From NCBI GenBank assembly GCA_946902985.2, contig OX336388.2, forward strand, positions 1,389,810,223-1,389,874,222: a DNA stretch of 64,000 nucleotides, in the 5' to 3' direction. Positions within the stretch are counted from its first letter, which is position 1. Every line of letters starts with the position of its first letter. Positions 1 to 11,462 of this stretch are shown here, one piece after another. The translations under genes were made by a program, and so were the position numbers. The notes below the pieces were generated by a model that saw only the letters and a program-made list of their open reading frames with translations, was not told the DNA's origin and did not search any database. This DNA is from Meconema thalassinum. Its lineage: Eukaryota > Arthropoda > Insecta > Orthoptera > Tettigoniidae.

Positions 1-985
1 CGTTCGCGTCACAGTTCATAGCCCGCAGGCATAAAGACGAGAGTACTTTCTGCTGACAAGATCACGCCAAATTAGGCCTATAAGCTCGTGGAATGTGCGC
101 TGATCATTCGTGTCGCGGTTCATAGCCCGCAGGCATAAATACGATATTACTTTCTCCTGACAAGATCACGCTAGATTAGGCCTATAAACTCGCGGAAGGT
201 GCGCTGGCCGTTCGCGTCTCAGTTCATAGCCCGCAGGCATAACAACGAGAGTACTTTCTCCTGACATGATCACGCCAGATTAGGCCTATAAGCTCGCGGA
301 ATGTGCGCTGACCATTCGCGTCGCGGTTTATAGCTCGCAGGCATAAATACGATATTACTTTCTCCTGACAAGATCACGCCAGATTAGGCCTATACGCTCG
401 CGGAATGTGCGCTGGCCGCTCGCGTCACAGTTCTTAGGCCGCCGGCGTAAAGATGAGATTACTTTTTGCTGACATGATCACGCCAGATTTGGCCTATAAG
501 CTCGCGGAATGTGCGCTGACCATTCACGTCGCGGTTCATAGCCGGCAGGCATAAAGATGAGGTTACTTTCTCATGACAAGACCACGCTAGATTAGGCCTA
601 AACGCTCGCGGAATGTGGGCTGGCCGCTCGCGTCACAGTTCATAGCCGGCAGGCACAAAGACGAGATTACTTTTTGCTGACAAGATCACGCCAGATTAGG
701 TCCATAAGTTCGCGGAATGTGCGCTGGCCGTTTGCGTCTTAGTTCATAGCCCGCAGGCATAAATACGAAATTACTTTCTGCCGACAAGATCACGCCAGAT
801 GATTATGCCTATAAGCTCGCGGAATGTGCCCATGGCCGTTCGCGTCGCGGTTCTTAGCCGGCAGGCATAAAGACAAGATTACTTTCTCCTGACAAGATCA
901 CGCCAGATTATACGCTCGCGGAATGTGCTAAGTGACGAAGCTTGCCACTCGCGTCACAGTTCATTGCCTGGAAGCATAAGGACGA
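1..985. repeat. 104-bp tandem satellite, about 9.5 copies
   Basis: Monomers start at about 1, 105, 209, 313, 417, 521, 625, 729, 837 and 946, so the period is exactly 104 bp for the first seven steps. Each copy carries a conserved core near its start (TCATAGCCCGCAGGCATAAA) and another further on (TGACAAGATCACGCCAGATTA). Copies 1-7 alternate between two types at the start (TCGCGTCACAG versus TCGCGTCGCGG), which suggests a 208-bp dimeric higher-order unit. The array probably continues left of the window. The last copies decay and gain indels. No coding potential is apparent. Confidence 0.93.
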
Positions 986-1404
986 GATATTTTTAGTCTG
1001 CCAAAGTCGCGGCAGCATGTGCAACTGACTGGCGCTCAAATACGAACATGCTATGCGACGATTATGCGATGAAATTTTATAAACCTATTTTAGTGTTTGA
1101 AAAGTGGGGTGCGGCGATTACGCGGTGGCGACGATTATGCGAGGAAATACGGTATTTTTCGTCATAGCTTCCTACAATTATCTGCCAAATGATTACCTTT
1201 GTTATTGCATAAAAGTATCGTTTATATTACTTCTTAGTAATTTAGAAATTGTCGAGGTTAGCACGCTGGAAAGAACAGCCTCGTCCTGTGCTGCATGCTC
1301 GCCCGGAGTGGAGCACGTGCTCAGTTCCACCGGCAACATAAGTTCTGAAGCACTATCCGTCATTGGTGTTATTGTTGTGTGTGTTTTATTTTCTGTTCAA
1401 TCGA
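986..1404. other. No gene seen; satellite edge and unique DNA
   Basis: Only short random open frames occur here. There is no recognisable domain, tRNA or repeat end. It separates the satellite from the first SINE fragment. Confidence 0.5.
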
Positions 1405-1482
1405 ATCAGGACTGCTGACAGTTGGGTTCGAACCCACTATCTCCCGAATGCAAGTTCGCTCCTAACCGCATGGCTAACTCGC
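1405..1482 (-). repeat. tRNA-derived SINE head (fragment)
   Basis: Read on the minus strand it has a tRNA-like pol III promoter: an A-box-like block TTAGCCATGCGGTTAGG (about 1461-1477) followed by a B box GGTTCGAACCC (1424-1434). The spacing is that of a tRNA gene with an enlarged loop. No body or tail could be delimited, so this is a truncated SINE and not a functional tRNA gene; the acceptor stem does not close. Confidence 0.7.
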
Positions 1483-2154
1483 TACAATATTACAAATATT
1501 AATCTAAACAAAACAACAAGAATAGAATTGAAAGAAACTAAATTATAGCCTAACTAATAACAAAAAAGGTGATGATCAACAGTATTGCTGACGTAAAAAT
1601 TGTTAACACCGTCAGCATACATCCGAGAAGGAAGGAAGGAAGGAGGGGTTGTGCTCTCCACATCTGTCAATCAGTAATGCGTCATATCACAACGAAATGA
1701 ATGTCGTTATTGGTTCTCGTGCGTACGGTATCCTTAATACTGGTCCAACCCGTTAACACTTGCAAAACCGCTCCTTCCTGCGCGTGTTTTATTTCAGGTA
1801 GCTGTGGGGTTGTGTTGTCTCGCTAACTTATGAAAGAACAGTACTCGAGCGGGTGAACATAACGTATGACGTCAGCTCTACCTCTGCCTAGAGTTAGCAA
1901 CACTGTCGCCATTAGGCTCCACAGTCTTTTCTAAACGCTGGATGCTCTATAGTAAACACAAAGGCTAAGCTACAATTAACGCCATCTGTTTATGAAGTAA
2001 CAATCTCTCAAAATCTTGTAAAACTTCCTAAGCCTTCTTGATGTATCAAATAAGTTACGTACTAGCTCAGAATAATCATTATCCGTGAAAGAGACATTAG
2101 AAGTAAATATAGTCTATTCTAGCTTCTCTTACGGAACCACTGCAGCACATAAAC
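1483..2154. other. Upstream flank of the BEL/Pao remnant, no gene
   Basis: No open frame or domain is present. It sits where the 5' LTR and leader of the following BEL/Pao copy should be. I could not find a sequence matching the candidate 3' LTR that starts at 4500 with TGTTGGCAAC, so the 5' LTR is either missing or too decayed to recognise. Confidence 0.4.
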
Positions 2155-4430
2155 ATGGAGGATGCCAACAGACTAATATTAATTAAGAAGGGATCCATTT
2201 TAAGGGCTAGCGTGACCCGTATACAAAACTTCGTGAACAACGAAATAAATTCTGGGGATGCCTTTCTCATTCAAATTAAACTTAATAGACTGATCACCAT
2301 CAGCGAAGACTTTAAACAAGTTAATGCGAGTTAGAATTGCAAGATGATGAAAACGGTGAAGCTCACGCCTCATACCGGGAAGAGCTCGAAGACCTTATTG
2401 ACCTTCTGGAAGCTAAATTGAAGAAGGCTGCAGTCAACAAACCATATACGTTAATGAAGAAATGCTCTCTCAATCATCGCACGGTATGTCAAGGAATATA
2501 AAACTCCCTAAAATCAATCTCCCTACTTTTAGCGGAATCCTAACCAGCTTGTTACATTTTAAGGACACATTCGAAGGTTTAGTAGTCAATAACAATGACC
2601 TATCCAACATAGAAAAATACCATTACCTGCTTTCTTCATTGAAGGACGTAGCAAAGGATTGCATCAAAAATATTAGTATTTCGGACACTAATTTCCCAGT
2701 AGCCTACAAAATTTTAGTCAATCGCTATCATTCACCAAAGTTAATCTCTGCTGAACACATCAGGCAAATTATTGACTCGTCTACCAAACCAAGCTCGACT
2801 GAGAGTGAAGTTCGCCAGCTGATCAACACATTCCAAGGAAGTGTAAACGCCCTCAAAGCCCTAAATCCTCAACCAAGCATTTTAGATCTACTGCTTAACG
2901 ATTTACTGCTCTCGTGACGAGATAAAATACTAAGGTTAGAATTTGAAGCCGAACATGCTCATTCAGATTCAGTGGAATTCAACGAACTCATCAGCTTTTT
3001 AGAAAGGCATTGTTAAACATTGCAGCTTTGCACCATTACTGGAGCACCTAGCATCAGTCTTGGCAATCATCCCAGGCCAAATCCAAGATTAACTCTACAA
3101 CATCAATCTTATGTATCTCCCAGTAGTCAGTGTTTCATGTATAGAGGCGCATATAAACTCTACGCTTGCCCAGAATTTCTACGGAAAGGCATCCATGACA
3201 GGTTTAAAATTACAAGAGATAACAACATATGTAGCAATTGTCTTAGTTTATCACACAAATGGAGCGCATGCCCATCCAAGACAACGTGCAAACAATGCAG
3301 TAAGTGACATACCTTGTTGCATGTTGATACGAGAAGTTTCCCTAAACCACAAGCTAGTATGTTATCAACAGCCCAAGCACAAGAAACAATCCATCCACAA
3401 TCTAGTTACCATTCGATGAAACTTCAACCCAAAACTCAAGTGTTATTAAGTACGGCCCTTGTCAAGGTCAAAGACTGTAAAGGAAGATTCCATACAGTTC
3501 GAGCTATCCTCGATAATTTCGTCTCGGAAAAGATTGTTCAGCAACTTCACTTGAAAAAGCAGAAACACCACACAATACTGCAATCCATTGGAGATCGTTT
3601 TTCAGATTCTGATTCTACAGTGAGCCTAGAAGTCGATTCTACAGTAAATGCCTACAGCTTCAGCATTGACTGCATTGTACTCGCGAAAATAACAGGAAAC
3701 ATACCGGCCTCATACATTCCTCATAAAGGTTGGAACTTACCTAAAGACATCTCCTTAGCAGATCCAAGCTTTTACATACCACAAGGAACAGATCTGCTTA
3801 TTGTTTTTATGTAGCTTCTGAAGATGGAACAGAAGAATCGCTCAGGTGGTTGGTTACCCAGAGTTGCAAAACACACAACTCGGTTGGATTCTCAGTGGCA
3901 GTTACATTCAACCACCGCCCCAAGGGGAATTGCGGCAAAATCAAACGTTTCTTCTTCGCAATGACCTCACTTTCGAAGGTCAAATTCAGAAGTTCTGGTA
4001 ACTCGAAATAAACCAAGAAAAAGAGTGTGAACATAATTTCCAGGAACATATCAAAAGAGACGAGTCTGGAAGATATATAGTAAACCTTCCTCTGAAAAAG
4101 GATCACCAGCAACTTGGGAAATCAAAGAAAATGGCTACTCAACGCTTGCAACTTTGGAAACTATGGTCAAAGGAGTATCTGAATACACTCCAGCAATGCC
4201 ATAAATGGACTAAAGAACACCCCAATCTCTGCCCAGGTGATGTTCTCATCAAGGAGGACAATATTACCACCACTCTGTTGGAGATATGGAGTAATCGAAG
4301 CAGTTCATTCTGGCGTCGATGGCCTTGTGCGCGTAGCTTCGGTACGATGTAAGTCTGGTGTACTGAAGACAGCTATCCACAAACTGTGTCCTTCCAATCG
4401 AGAAGTGACATCTATGCATTTCCACTAATG
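2155..4430 (+). pseudogene. BEL/Pao gag-pol remnant with deleted RT
   Basis: Remnant of a BEL/Pao retrotransposon polyprotein, recognisable in pieces across several frames. Gag starts at an ATG at 2155 and breaks near 2334. The conserved gag block (LPTFSG followed by a KYHYLLSSL helix) lies at 2500-2917. Cysteine knuckles of CxxC type are at about 3160-3306, and a retropepsin-like stretch (VLLSTALVKV then RAILDN) at 3435-3800. After about 3940 the frame jumps to a few residues of pol and then to the integrase C-terminal tail (CPGDVLI at about 4232; the following DNA is also open in another frame to 4425). Reverse transcriptase, RNase H and the integrase core are absent, so a large internal deletion joined protease to the integrase end. 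It has many stops and is certainly dead. Confidence 0.8.
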
Positions 4431-4499
4431 CAATTTAATTATGAACATAATTGTTTTGTTTCTTTTCTTTTAAAGGCCGATGCCCTTTGGTGGGCGGTA

Positions 4500-4655
4500 T
4501 GTTGGCAACTATTGTACTAATGTTATACTGATATTTTAAGTCTTATGTACAGTTTAGATTTTCTTTGGCTGTATCCGGGACAACCGATATAACAGTCACG
4601 ATACGTTCCATGGTGAATAAAACCTGCTTACAGTTCTACAGTTCATTGCTCATCT
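4500..4655 (+). repeat. Candidate 3' LTR of the BEL/Pao remnant
   Basis: Begins TGTTGGCAAC directly after a purine-rich stretch (GGTGGGCGGTA), as expected for a polypurine tract next to a BEL LTR. A poly(A) signal AATAAA lies at about 4615. The right edge is a guess, since no matching 5' LTR was found to set it. Confidence 0.45.
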
Positions 4656-5083
4656 ATTCTATTTATTAATTGTAATGAGCTGAAAATTAGTCAGTTTCAA
4701 AGTCGTAATGGTGCTGTTGTTGACAAGGCAGTGATAGTGGTTCAGCAAAATACGAGTAAGAAGTCAGAACGTCCCTGTGTCCGGACCAATGATTGAATTT
4801 CGCGGCAGAATTAGATATCGGTAGAGTCACCTGTTTTCAGTGAAAATTTTTGCCCGATTTCATCAATTATTTTTGTATGATTTCGGTATATTTTTCGCTA
4901 CTTTTGTTTCATTTCGTCAAAAATTTTGCTATTTTTCGTAAGCCTATTTTAGTAACAATTTGTACCCGAAATAAGTTTCAGCACATTTGGATGCTAAATT
5001 TTCAAATTTATTGTTTACATATTTATATACTACTATGGAAAAATAACATTTCTGTAAATATTTGACAGCAATTCAACAAGTTC
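4656..5083. other. No gene seen; AT-rich flank
   Basis: AT-rich DNA with no recognisable domain. It may include the 3' untranslated end of the hAT element that starts at 5084, but I could not identify its terminal inverted repeat. Confidence 0.4.
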
Positions 5084-5286
5084 TCAAGAAATTTGTGAAA
5101 ATGACAATTGCATCATCAGTTCCATGTTACTAGGAGGAGTCAGTCCCGTTCTGCGGTCTGCCTTAATGGTGGAATAGGTTGAGAATGACCGCTCACAGTC
5201 AACATTGCTGACTGGGATCCACAATGCCTTGACAGCAGCATCCACAAAATGTTCATGTTCAGATTTCAAGGACAATAGAATAGATA

Positions 5287-6958
5287 CCGTATTTACTCGA
5301 ATACGACCCGCCCCTGAATAAGACCCGCACCCCGATTTTGAAGAACAAAATTTAAAATTTAAAAAAATTGCCTCAAAACTATTTACAATCTTTACTAAAT
5401 AAACAGAATAGCATTTCTACAAAATAGTTTCCAACAGTTCTGAAGTCGTCCTAAAATAACACACGGAAACAATCAAAAATACAAATAAAAGACACAAACA
5501 CTTCATTCATCGTCATCCGAAGTACCAACTTCGGAACATTTTTCACCATCACTTTCCCACAAAATGTCGTCATCACTGCCATCCATAGCATTGGAAATAC
5601 TACATTTCTTGAACCTCTTTCGTATGAGATCTCCCGAGATACGATTCCATGCCGTCAAAATCCACGAACAGAGCAGCTGAACTTCCGGGCGCTGAATACG
5701 ACCAGTTGGGGTCAGTGTGTGCTTATCGGCCGCCATCCTCTCCGTATACAGCTGTTTCAAGGCTGCTTTGAACGGTCGGTTCACGCAGACATCCAGTGGC
5801 TGTAGCATAGACGTCATCCCACCCGGGATTATTGCTAGGTCGGTTTTCCCATCCTTGAATTTCTTCACAGCGTCTGTTGTATGGCCGCGGTAACTGTCCA
5901 GAACAAGCAAGCTCTTTCGTCGTAATAATGCACCAGGGCGACGTTGCCAGACACACTTTAACCAGTCTTCCACCAGTGAACTGTCCATCCAACCAGAGTC
6001 ATGAGTTCTAACGATAACACCAGCGGGTATATTTTTTGGAAGAGTCTTTTGTTTGAGAACAACGTACGGCGGAAGTTTGGTTCCATCAGCGAGTATACAC
6101 AACATTACCGTGCACCGTTGTTTCTCATTACCACCTGTTCTGATAGTCACACTTTTAGATCCCTTAACATTCACAGTACTGTCCAGTGGCATTTCAAAGT
6201 AGACTGGCGTCTGATCTGCATTACCAATTTGGGAAAGCAAATATGAATTTTCCTTCCGCAACTTAATTATGTGACGCTGAAAGGAAAGTAACTTTTCTTC
6301 ATAGGCACCAGGAAGACGCTGGGAAATTGAGGTACGCCTTCGTATGCTCAACCCATTTCTTTTATAAAAATTTTCAATCCATCCTCAGCTTGCTTTAAAC
6401 CCTACCGTAGAAAGTTCCTTTGCGATCTGTAATGCCTTTAATTGACACATTTCGGTCGACACCCCATTTCCCAATTCCCGCCTTTCTGTTACGTATTTAT
6501 AAAGTTGTTTTTCAATTTCTGGAAACTGTACACTCAGTCCTTGGAAAGCTCTACGAGCACCACTACGTGTTAGCAACACTTTTTTTTCTTTCTCCAATCT
6601 CGAATGCATGACTCGTCAATATCATATTTCCTACCGGCGGCACGATTTCCAATAATTTCAGCTTCCCTCACAACTTTCAGCTTCTCACTCGCAGTAAACG
6701 ACCGCAAACGCTTCGTAGAACTCATGTTTGCAATCGGAAAACGTGCGCGAGACTGTATGACGCCGCCTGCTTACGGTAAAACAAAGTGAGAGCCGGAAGT
6801 AGGCTGGCACCACCTAGCGGATACTCGCAACACCCGATATCGCGCGTGGCGGGCAATTTAAATCTTTAAAATCAGGATGACTCAAATAAGACCCGCACCC
6901 CAATTTTTCACGTCCGATTTTGTTTAAAAATGTGCGGGTGGTATTCGAGTATATACGG
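5287..6958 (-). mobile_element. Tigger/pogo DNA transposon, full-length copy
   Basis: A 1,672-bp element bounded by terminal inverted repeats: CCGTATTTACTCGAATACGA on the left and the complement of CCGTATATACTCGAATACCA on the right. It is flanked by the TA target duplication (5285-5286 and 6959-6960) expected for the Tc1/mariner/pogo superfamily. The inner part of the inverted repeats also shares a GACCCGCACCCC motif. It lies within a hAT coding region, so it is younger than that hAT. A second copy of the same family begins at 63831. Confidence 0.93.
5503..6725 (-). pseudogene. Tigger/pogo transposase
   Basis: Transposase that would cut and paste the surrounding element. The start ATG is at 6725 and opens a helix-turn-helix of CENP-B type (FTASEKLKVVREAE...). 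A frameshift lies in an A-run (about 6585-6592). One in-frame TGA at 6384-6386 replaces what is normally an arginine codon, consistent with CpG decay. The catalytic core is well preserved: first Asp in GNADQTPVYFEM, second in LLVLDSYRGH, third in MLQPLDVCVNRPFK. The acidic C-terminus (GTSDDDE) is normal for the family. With only about two lesions, this copy is relatively young. Confidence 0.9.
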
Positions 6959-7789
6959 TATTAAATCAATGTTTTCACCTGTGTTACAAACACTTCTTAC
7001 TTGATCCCTAAACACACAATATGGCTGATGAGATTGGGAATATTTCAGACTTTTAACAATGGGAATATCTTTCATTAAGTGACAGATCTCCTCATTTCCT
7101 AAATTACTTTTCACAATGTTTATTCAACTTTTCCTGTGTCTGATTCCATTTAATGTGTCAACTTGTTGAAACTAGCTGTACCTACAGATTTGAAGAGAGA
7201 TGTTAAATGTGCCTGACTTTGTATTGGTAGATGAGAAAGAAGATCTGAGGTTTTTTGAAAAAAGAATTCATCCTCCAGCAACTGAAAACTTTTACAAAGG
7301 TCATCAAGTTTGGAATAAATGGTATGAATTAATGCCATTTTAGAGCTCTCAAACATGACTAACAAATGACAACATTTAGAACAGTGCTCAACCAGAAGAA
7401 CTGCTTGGCAATGAAGTAATTGAACTTCCCTGGCACTCAAGGCTTTAAAAAACAGTAGTTCACTGCAACACTCTCATCTTCAAGGTTTTGGACAAATTCC
7501 ACTATTTGATACAGGTATTCCGAAATTTACTCCACACTTTTAAACCACGAGTTCCACCAAGTGATTACAGGAATAGGGAAGTGCTTAATCTTGGTGGGTT
7601 CCTTTTCAAATTTCTGAGAAAAGAACTGAATGTACGCATGTTTTCTCTTTCGTGTATCCAGAAAGATGTGTTTCACTTGCACAACACAGTGGTTCAAATC
7701 TTTCAGCTCCACTGCCTATACGTTGCCTACCACATTCAATTTGTGAACCCAACATGCACTACTGCTCAAGTCCAAGCTCTATGAACTTG

Positions 7790-8079
7790 CGGGGTGAGGA
7801 GAAAGAGCAGGGAAGGGTCGGGCGTGAAGAGAAGGATCTGTCAACAGCTCACCGTGATATATGGTATTCCTTTCTATTCCAATACTGCTAACATTCGGCC
7901 GTTGCTCAAACCACTGTGGTGTTAGGAATGACTGAGTGAGTCACCGACCAATGTATTTGGTTCTGTACTATGCACGGACCGAGAAACCTCATCACTCGTC
8001 AACACCACTACTCATAGTCCGCGATGCACATGTCTGTCAGGTTCACGCAGCTTAGACTCGAGCAGTTCTTGTTTAGAAA
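7790..8079. other. No gene seen
   Basis: Short stretch between the hAT remnant and a SINE. I see no domain or repeat end that I can name; it may hold the decayed 5' end of the hAT. Confidence 0.4.
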
Positions 8080-8280
8080 CTAGAACTCTAACTGCATTGC
8101 TCTCACCAAGGCGGTCCGAGTTCGATTCCCGGTCAATGCATGTGAGATTTTCGAAGTGAAATGCCATGTCCTGTGGTTCGGATTCCATGTAAAAAGGAGG
8201 TCCCGTGGCTCATAATCACAAGATTCACGGTCACGTAAAACTACAATCTTCCTTCCTTCTTCTAACTGCATTGACACGTT
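8080..8280 (+). repeat. tRNA-derived SINE
   Basis: Pol III promoter-like head with a B box GAGTTCGATTCCC at 8118-8130, preceded by a degenerate A-box region (about 8085-8110). It is followed by a unique body, including GGAGGTCCCGTGGCT, and a TTCCTTCCTTC tail near 8250. The acceptor stem does not pair, so it is a SINE and not a tRNA. Confidence 0.65.
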
Positions 8281-8299
8281 TTCCCGTATAACGAGCTGA

Positions 8300-8910
8300 A
8301 TCTGAAGTTATCAACATAACATGATTTCTTGCGCACATTCCGTAGCATTTGAATATTGAATAACTTTTACACCACCCTCAAATAATTTCTGGACTGTTTC
8401 ATCACCACATATTAGTATTTTGACCAAAACTAAAAAAACACCCTGCCCTATTTTATTCGTCCGCCTTTCAACGAAGGCCTGTATGTATTCATATACCGTA
8501 CCATTCATCCAATTGCGATGAAACTTGGGTGAGTTGTTGTGTACACTCCAAGAAAGATTTCTGGTATAGTATATCCTTTTCACAATAGGTAGCCCACGAG
8601 TAGATTCAACAAATGTGTGCGGCGCACAAATAGTTTCAACAAAGTCCTGTATGCTTTCATGTGCCATTCATCCGATTACAATGAAATTTAGGTGAGTTGT
8701 TGTGCACACTGCCATTTGATGGTAGGTAGCATACGAGTAGTTTAAACAAATGAGTGTCGGCCAGCGAATCGTTTCAGGAGAGTCCCATAAGCGTTGATAT
8801 ACAATTCCACCCATTTAATGAAACTTGGGTGAGTTACTATACTCACTCCCACCATTGTTTCTGAATAAGTAAATCCATTTTACATTAGATGGCGCATGAG
8901 TAGTTTCAAC
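8300..8910. repeat. Decayed tandem repeat, three ~140-160 bp units
   Basis: The block ATGAAACTTGGGTGAGTTGT recurs at about 8521, 8684 and 8821 with substitutions. Each is followed some way downstream by GTAG(A/T)TT-AACAAATG (about 8600, 8738 and 8898). The frames open through this region are not a gene. Confidence 0.7.
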
Positions 8911-9065
8911 AAATGTTCACATGATCCGCTGTATGTGGCGTGCCATCGGATTTATTTATATACGTACCAGACAGAAAAACAAAGGATAATGTTTATCAAA
9001 AGGTACTTCAGTAAACAAAATTACAATTCAAACACTTCTTTTTATTCTATATTTCTATCTATCTT

Positions 9066-9245
9066 GGGCTGGCTGCGTGGCTCAGCGGTAACGTTCTCGC
9101 CTGCTGTGACCAAGGTGTCTGGATCGAATCCTGGTGCAGCCAATTGGGATTTGGTAAGGATCGGTCGATTTAAGACCTCCCGTATCGGAGAGAACTCAAA
9201 AAGATGCTTTGAGTTTATGTTGAGCGTTACAAAAAACAGGTTTAA
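9066..9245 (+). repeat. tRNA-derived SINE
   Basis: A box TGGCTCAGCGGTAAC (about 9078-9092) and B box GGATCGAATCC (9121-9131) at tRNA-like spacing, followed by a non-tRNA body. It differs from the other SINE heads in this window, so it is a separate family or subfamily. Confidence 0.75.
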
Positions 9246-9505
9246 GCATTAAGGAAAAAATCTTGAAGATTCATCCAGAAGAGAGTTAATAGCACATTTT
9301 ACTTATCCTTCGGTTGTCTTCCGAAGAGAAGTTTACTCGTGTTGATTTAACCATGAGGAGAAAAACAGATTTTAAAGACCAGGTGGCCCTTAACCAAGAT
9401 ATCTCGCCAGAAGGATTAACCGTTGTAGTACAAAGCAACTAGCTTTGAATGTCGCCATGTGAAGAACACTTTGACTAGATAGAGAATCACTTGTAGAATT
9501 AATAA

Positions 9506-10497
9506 TAATAATTTATTTTAGCAGCCAATGGCCATACAAAAATAAAATTAAAATACACAATATGCACAAGTGATTGCGTTAATCCGTGCTAAGCCTTGCC
9601 AGTGAGATGTTCCTTTTTTGGCAGTCTAATGCATGATATCGACCACACTTCTGCCTACACCATTCACATGAACAATCCGTACCGGGTTCATGGAATTTCT
9701 TTGTAGAACACACTTTGTGATGAAAGCCATGCACTGCGTGTCTAGTGATGGCGTGTCTTAATTCGAAGCAGAGTCCTGACCATTTGCTTGGTGTCATAGC
9801 ATCTGTCATGTAGAATTCGCTCCATATTTCTTGTTTCTTGTCTCTTAGCTCCTGTAGTAATTCTCTGTAGCTGTCTGTAGAGGGGAGCATCAGCTGGTAC
9901 CTCAGGTCCTCTAGGAAAAAGGGCTCTCTCGCCATCTCGTATACCAGTCTTGATAGCGTAAACTTGGAGACCCCCTAGAACTCTTTTCAGGAAACTTGCC
10001 TTAACTTTTTCAATGCAATTTAGATCTCTTTTGTTCAGATGTTCCCAAATTATTTCAAGTACATATGTTACCGGGGTTACTTCTAGCCTGAATAACTTCA
10101 TTGCTGTTTTTAAGGATATCTGGTTGATTTGTGCAATGTCACTTATTGCTATTGTGGCCGCTGAAGCTCTTTCTTTTATATGTGCCGAGAAAACGTTTCC
10201 GCGGGTCTGGAAAGTCATCGCCAGGTATTTGAACTTATTTACTATGTTTAGTTTTCTGCCATTGCACATGATCCCTTCATGTGCTGATAACCTTCCTCCT
10301 CTCCTAAAGATCATTGTGACAGTTTTATCCTCATTTTGGTTCAGGTAATTTTGTTTTGACCATACTGTTTGTTAGTCCGTTGAAAGCTTCCTGAAGGCTG
10401 TCTTGGTGTTGTGATACTATCACCAAGTCGTCTGCGTACATGTAGATTTTTGCACGGTCCTTACTGATTGCTTGGACGACATGAGTTGCCACATTAA
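9506..10497 (-). pseudogene. LINE reverse transcriptase 3' half (truncated)
   Basis: Minus-strand non-LTR reverse transcriptase. It starts just before motif C, whose YADDLV lies at about 10430-10450, and continues through the thumb (FKYLAMTFQTRGNVFS). It ends in a C-terminal cysteine-rich knuckle (CSCEWC then CGRYHALDC) near 9600-9680. Frames switch near 9935. The 3' end carries an (AAT)n tail at 9506-9522. The 5' part is cut off at the TTAA (10494-10497), where a piggyBac-like terminus abuts; the rest of the RT is not found on the other side. Clade cannot be fixed from this piece. Confidence 0.8.
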
Positions 10498-10600
10498 CCC
10501 TCTCAGTGCCACGCGCCGATCAGATTGGCTCTCTCTACTTGCGCCAAAAGTGCCAAAGCCGATTCAATCGGCGCACCGTTTATCTTATATTTGTAGATTT
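10494..10600 (+). mobile_element. piggyBac-like terminus (orphan end)
   Basis: TTAA at 10494-10497 is followed by CCCTCTCAGTGCC, the CCC start typical of piggyBac-like ends. Two short palindromes follow: GCCGATCAGATTGGC at 10515-10529 and GCCGATTCAATCGGC at 10558-10572, 43 bp apart. The same layout is seen at the piggyBac at 60582 and at 17305-17386. No matching right end with TTAA was found before 11150, so the element is truncated or its other end has decayed. Confidence 0.55.
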
Positions 10601-11146
10601 CTATAGGCATATGTCCGTGATTATTTCATACTGTTGGAAAGGTGAGGTTTCAAGCTAGCCTGTGCGGTGCTTACTTTTTTTCTTCGAAGTCCGTTACACG
10701 ATAGGTATATGAGTTTGTATTCACGCCCTCCCTTTGCGCTCCCCCAATCACGTGCCAAAATTGTGGTGCAGTTGATTTCTTCTTGTTGAAGTTTTCGACC
10801 TACAGATGTATCTAAGACTTTCTACAGCCAGAAACGTAGTGTTTCTTCGAATATGACTCTTAGGTGTCCTTAATTTAGGTGCAAAACTGATTTTTTACAA
10901 CAACAAAATAAAAAATTGTTCAATTATCAGAATAACCTCAATTAAAAAGGTTTAAATGCCGTATTTACTTTTATGAACATAATGTATGAAAGAATGAAGT
11001 ATTGGTTATAATGCAAAGCAAAAATAATGATTATATCGTTGGAAATGTAGTATTTATGATTTTTTTTTTCGAACAGTCTACATTCTATTATTTAAACTAG
11101 TTTCCATGATGGTTCCGTATTGACGTACTAAATAATTTTAACAACA
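10600..11146. other. No gene; probable interior of the piggyBac-like remnant
   Basis: AT-rich, non-coding DNA with no transposase-like frame. It could be the inside of a non-autonomous piggyBac derivative. Confidence 0.35.
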
Positions 11147-11270
11147 AATTGTATATCCGCCTTAGTCAATACATAAACGAAAATAAATTATAATTACACT
11201 TGCTCCTGGTACATGTTTCGGGGATTAATTGCTTTTATCCCCTTCATCAGCAAGACAAATATCCGAAGAA
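11147..11270 (+). repeat. Repeat with a GGTACATGTTTCGG core, copy 1
   Basis: Shares about 100 bp with 20714-20812, including CCGCCT-AGTCAA, a TA-rich stretch and the block GGTACATGTTTCGG followed by CTTCATCAGC/CTTCTTCAGC. The 'ACATGTACC ... GAAG' arrangement resembles Penelope-like element termini, but I cannot confirm that without a library. Confidence 0.5.
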
Positions 11271-11462
11271 AGATATAAGATAGCGTAGCACTCAAAAAAT
11301 AAATGCCTATTTAACTTAATATGGTGCACCATATAAGTAGGTCACAGGAAAATGTTGAGCAAAACTAAAAACATATATGTAACAGCGATGATATTCAGCC
11401 ATCAAAACACAGAGAATCAGTGGGCAGTTAATTCGTAAATCTGCTCCAAAACACTGGTCGAA

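Larger units (their letters stand above)
5084..7712 (-). pseudogene. hAT transposase remnant split by a Tigger
   Basis: Minus-strand hAT-family transposase in two blocks: the upstream part (7712 to 6961) and the C-terminal dimerisation region (5275 to 5084), which contains the signature PVSNVDCERSFS followed by a Tyr/Lys-rich helix. The upstream block has the FPIPVITWWNSW patch typical of the hAT insertion domain. The Tigger at 5287-6958 sits between them at a TA. Removing it brings the two parts of the reading frame together. Several frameshifts and stops occur, for example around 7140 and 7445. The N-terminal zinc finger was not found. Confidence 0.75.

Noticed and set aside
1..985. CRISPR-like regular repeat array
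   Set aside because: The whole 104-bp unit is repeated with no unique spacers, and the DNA is animal nuclear; it is a satellite.
1405..1482. Possible functional tRNA gene
   Set aside because: A and B boxes are present but acceptor and anticodon stems do not form; SINE instead.
1104..1548. Open frames next to the satellite
   Set aside because: Short, composition-driven, no domain; the right part is a SINE head.
9742..10314. A host gene of 190 codons on the minus strand
   Set aside because: It follows the RT YADD motif and matches LINE thumb sequence, so it belongs to the LINE.
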